This document shows, one piece after another, positions 14,681-16,880 of a DNA stretch of 16,880 nucleotides. Below the pieces are notes generated by a model. The model was not told the origin of the DNA. It saw only the letters and a list, made by a program, of their open reading frames with translations, and ran no database searches. Origin of the DNA: Pirellulaceae bacterium (GTDB lineage Bacteria > Planctomycetota > Planctomycetia > Pirellulales > Pirellulaceae); the NCBI GenBank assembly GCA_013002105.1, contig JABDKS010000199.1, positions 1 through 16,880 of the forward strand. Direction: 5' to 3'. How positions within the stretch are numbered: the first letter of the stretch is position 1; every line of letters starts with the position of its first letter. Position numbers and translations under genes: made by a program.

Positions 14681-16288
14681 ATGAACGTTGATTCACAAAT
14701 CGCTGATTCACAAATCTCGGTCCGTGATGCCGTTGAAGGAGACGTCGAGCAGATCCGCAGAATCTTTCAGGCGGCCTACGGTGATGATTATGCTTTTCCG
14801 CAGTTTTTTGATGCGGCCTATCTGAAAAAACAAATCTTCAGTGATGATTGTATGATGCTGGTTGCGGTCGACGAATCCAGCGGCGAATTGCTGGGCACAG
14901 GATCGGTTGTATTTGACGTGGGTGCGTTTACGGATCTGCTAGGCGAATTTGGCAGGCTTGTTGTACATCCCGACGGGCGTGGGCGCGGAATCGCAACGGA
15001 ATTGATGAATGTGCGATTAGCGCGTGTGGCCGAACACCTCCATGTTGGATTGGCCGATAATCGTGTGGAGCACGTTTACTCGCAGAAAATCTCACTGCAT
15101 CACGGCTTTGCACCGGTAGGCTATTTGCCGATTCATAACGGTGAGCCAGTCGCATTGTTCGCACGTTTTTTCAACGACTCCCTGAGTCTTCGGCGAAATC
15201 ATCCGCACATCGCCCCGCCAATTCACTGGCTGGCCGATGCGGCCATGCGCAACGTGGGCCTGACGTGTGATGTGATTGTCGACGAATCTGCAGTTGCCTA
15301 TCCCTCGGATGACGACTTCGAGGTCGAGGAGATGACTGCCAAGGGATATGCACGGCTGTTACGATTTGAGCGCGGTCGATTGCGAAATCGCGGCATCTTT
15401 GGTCCGGTCAAACTACATTTCGGATCTCGAGCGTTACGTCGCCATAATACAAATTACCTGTTGGCCAAATGCAGAGGACAACTAGTCGGCGCCATCGGCT
15501 ACTCACGCGATCCAAATATCGATAACGCAGTCCGTATTTTTGAACTCATTCACTTAAACGAACGGCCAGTTCGGTATCTTCTTTCACAACTGGAACATCG
15601 ATGTCGGAAATGGGGCGTTGACTACATCGAAACCGACGTCAGTGCCGATGCCCCGCGGTTGCAAAAAACGTTACTCGAACTCGGTTTCCTACCCTTGGCT
15701 TATGTTCCAGCCGGCGTTTTTCACTACGTCGAGCGACTCGACGTAGTGCGTATGGCACGTTACTTCGTGCCGCTTTCGATGGACAACGTCTGCTTGGTCG
15801 AGTCCATGCAGCCCATCGCGCGTCGAGTGATCGAAAATTTCCGATCTCAGTGGATCGAACCCATGCTCGCCGCACCGCTGCCCCAGACCTTTCTCTTTCA
15901 GGGGCTCAACACGGAACAGACCGCCTGTTTGGCCAATCTGTTTCAACAAGTGAAAATTGATGCGAATCAACCGATTACCCATCAAGGTGCTCGTGACGGT
16001 AAAGCCTATGTGCTAATCGCCGGAACGGCTCGGATTGTCGTCGACAAGGGTGCCACCGATGTCGTAAGCAGCGGAGAGTTCGTGGGTGAATTCTCGCTGC
16101 TCAATAACGCGCCACACGGCGCCGATGTTCGGACTCTCGAATCCTGTGAATTGGCGATGATCAAGAACGAAGATCTCACCCATTTGATTCAAGCACGTGG
16201 CGACATCGGCTGCATTCTCTATCGGAACTTGGCCATCGGACTAGGCGAAAAGCTAAAGCGATCGGCAATACCGGAGAAACTCGAATGA
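14681..16288 (+). CDS. GNAT acetyltransferase fused to a C-terminal cyclic-nucleotide-binding-like domain
   Basis: This 535-residue soluble protein has an N-terminal GNAT domain (about 12-165), with acetyl-CoA motif GRLVVHPDGRGRGIATELM at 91-109. A middle region (about 215-370) ends in ETDVSADAPRLQKTLLELGF and looks like a second, degenerate GNAT fold. A cNMP-binding-like domain covers about 415-525 (VLIAGTARIVVDKG, GEFVGEFSLLNNAPHGADVR). In that pocket E470 is kept, but the usual phosphate-binding Arg is H479, so cAMP may not be the ligand. Mycobacterial Pat also couples cNMP and GNAT domains, but with the cNMP domain first; a similar role in regulated protein lysine acetylation is inference. 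ATG 14681 is the only ATG in the open stretch from 14588 and lacks a clear ribosome binding site. A strong terminator follows the stop by 33 bases. Confidence 0.9.
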   Translation: MNVDSQIADSQISVRDAVEGDVEQIRRIFQAAYGDDYAFPQFFDAAYLKKQIFSDDCMMLVAVDESSGELLGTGSVVFDVGAFTDLLGEFGRLVVHPDGRGRGIATELMNVRLARVAEHLHVGLADNRVEHVYSQKISLHHGFAPVGYLPIHNGEPVALFARFFNDSLSLRRNHPHIAPPIHWLADAAMRNVGLTCDVIVDESAVAYPSDDDFEVEEMTAKGYARLLRFERGRLRNRGIFGPVKLHFGSRALRRHNTNYLLAKCRGQLVGAIGYSRDPNIDNAVRIFELIHLNERPVRYLLSQLEHRCRKWGVDYIETDVSADAPRLQKTLLELGFLPLAYVPAGVFHYVERLDVVRMARYFVPLSMDNVCLVESMQPIARRVIENFRSQWIEPMLAAPLPQTFLFQGLNTEQTACLANLFQQVKIDANQPITHQGARDGKAYVLIAGTARIVVDKGATDVVSSGEFVGEFSLLNNAPHGADVRTLESCELAMIKNEDLTHLIQARGDIGCILYRNLAIGLGEKLKRSAIPEKLE

Positions 16289-16321
16289 CGGGGGCAATTC
16301 GCTCCGACAGGTCAGTAAATC

Positions 16322-16360
16322 AACCGGTCCGAGGTAACCACCTCGGCCGGTTTGCGTTTC
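16322..16360 (+). terminator. Strong intrinsic terminator after the GNAT-cNMP gene
   Basis: Arms AACCGG-T-CCGAGG (16322-16334) and CCTCGG-CCGGTT (16341-16352) form a 12-bp GC-rich stem with one bulged T and a six-base loop (TAACCA). A broken T-run (TTTGCGTTT) follows. Confidence 0.85.
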
Positions 16361-16691
16361 CAACCAAGGTATCGGGCGTCCTCATCCAGGGACGCTTCTA
16401 CTTACTCGTTTCTCGTCTCGCCAGGGATGAACCCGAGAGAGTTCTGTTTTGCTGACCTCACTGCGTCCACCGAAACCGGCTCTAGTTTTCACTGGGACGA
16501 CCGAGACAAGCTGGTAGCAGGACGAAGCGATTTGCGAAAGCTATGATTGAGGATTCAAGAGGGTTGCAAAATGTTCGGCGCGCAGCAGTTCATTGACAGC
16601 GCGTTGCGTCTATCGATCGCATGATCCGATCTGATGTTATCGCATACGACACTGACTCCACTTGTGCAAGCACTTAACGGCTGGCTTGGGA
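16361..16691. other. Spacer with no recognised feature
   Basis: Plus-strand open frames here (for example 16352-16546) begin inside the terminator and have no recognisable content. Nothing else is supported. Confidence 0.4.
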
Positions 16692-16838
16692 TCATTGCTT
16701 GGCGTTCTCGCGTACCTCGAACTCTGGCACCGTAAATGGCTGCGTGACTCGATCCATTGGACCGCGAAAGGCGTCGGGTTGGTATTCATATTTGTATTGG
16801 GCCGATGCAAACTGCTTCTTCAGTTCCTTGACCAACAT
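16692..16838 (-). CDS. Short coding-like frame of unknown identity, possibly the C-terminal part of a gene entering from the right edge
   Basis: The minus strand encodes 48 residues from ATG 16838: MLVKELKKQFASAQYKYEYQ, then PDAFRGPMDRVTQPF, TVPEFEVRENAKQ and TGA at 16692-16694. Codons follow a purine-first, pyrimidine-ended pattern typical of real genes, and the composition is balanced and charged. No ribosome binding site precedes the ATG. The same frame continues upstream as STNAD, a TAA stop (16854-16856), then GLMNAAGL to the window edge, so this may be the end of a longer gene broken by one stop. I do not recognise the family. The opposite strand is also open but hydrophobic, as expected of an antisense shadow. 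Confidence 0.4.
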   Translation of the reverse strand: MLVKELKKQFASAQYKYEYQPDAFRGPMDRVTQPFTVPEFEVRENAKQ

Positions 16839-16880
16839 ATCAGCGTTGGTAGATTAAAGACCTGCCGCATTCATTAGTCC

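Noticed and set aside
14690..14716. Direct repeat GATTCACAAATC twice at the 5' end of the GNAT-cNMP gene
   Set aside because: A single in-frame 15-bp duplication (SQIAD-SQI) at a flexible N-terminus; too minor to report as a finding.
16662..16877. Hydrophobic 71-codon plus-strand frame (TTG start)
   Set aside because: The opposite strand has much better codon structure; hydrophobic antisense frames are expected artefacts.

Overview
The window reads like a stretch of a planctomycete chromosome of the Rhodopirellula/Pirellula type. This is inference from gene style: moderate G+C, long gene-poor spacers, repeated palindromes and decayed gene relics between genes, and a pyruvate kinase with a long N-terminal extension. 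No rRNA or tRNA gene, CRISPR array, transposase or intact mobile element was found.

Layout. The left edge (1-207) holds the 3' end of an unrecognised gene carrying a 14-bp tandem repeat, closed by a long inverted repeat. A minus-strand glycogen phosphorylase follows (700-3183). Just upstream of it lies the frameshifted C-terminal stub of a long-chain acyl-CoA synthetase (about 3342-3680). A relic sequence (about 3999-4325) separates this from a minus-strand pair of small CBS-domain proteins (4516-5476). After a 617-bp spacer comes a plus-strand pair of membrane proteins (6094-7266), the first DUF998-like. A second copy of the relic sequence (7566-7775) follows, accompanied by a copy of the palindromic repeat seen at the left edge.

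The right half is a plus-strand run of carbon-metabolism genes. Pyruvate kinase (8091-10058) overlaps a DUF3417-type alpha-glucan phosphorylase (10055-12583) by four bases. A class I fructose-bisphosphate aldolase (13005-14075) and a GNAT-acetyltransferase/cyclic-nucleotide-binding fusion (14681-16288) follow, the latter ending in a strong intrinsic terminator. The last 190 bases contain a coding-like minus-strand fragment of unknown identity.

How it fits together (inference). The two phosphorylases release glucose-1-phosphate from stored glucan, and aldolase and pyruvate kinase act at the middle and end of glycolysis. The CBS proteins could sense adenylates, and the GNAT-cNMP fusion could acetylate proteins in response to a small ligand. 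The set resembles a glycogen-to-pyruvate energy module with its own sensors, of the kind expected under energy or oxygen limitation. The least ordinary parts are the GNAT-cNMP protein, whose cNMP pocket lacks the usual arginine, and the pyruvate kinase with an apparently duplicated B-domain segment and no C-terminal regulatory domain.
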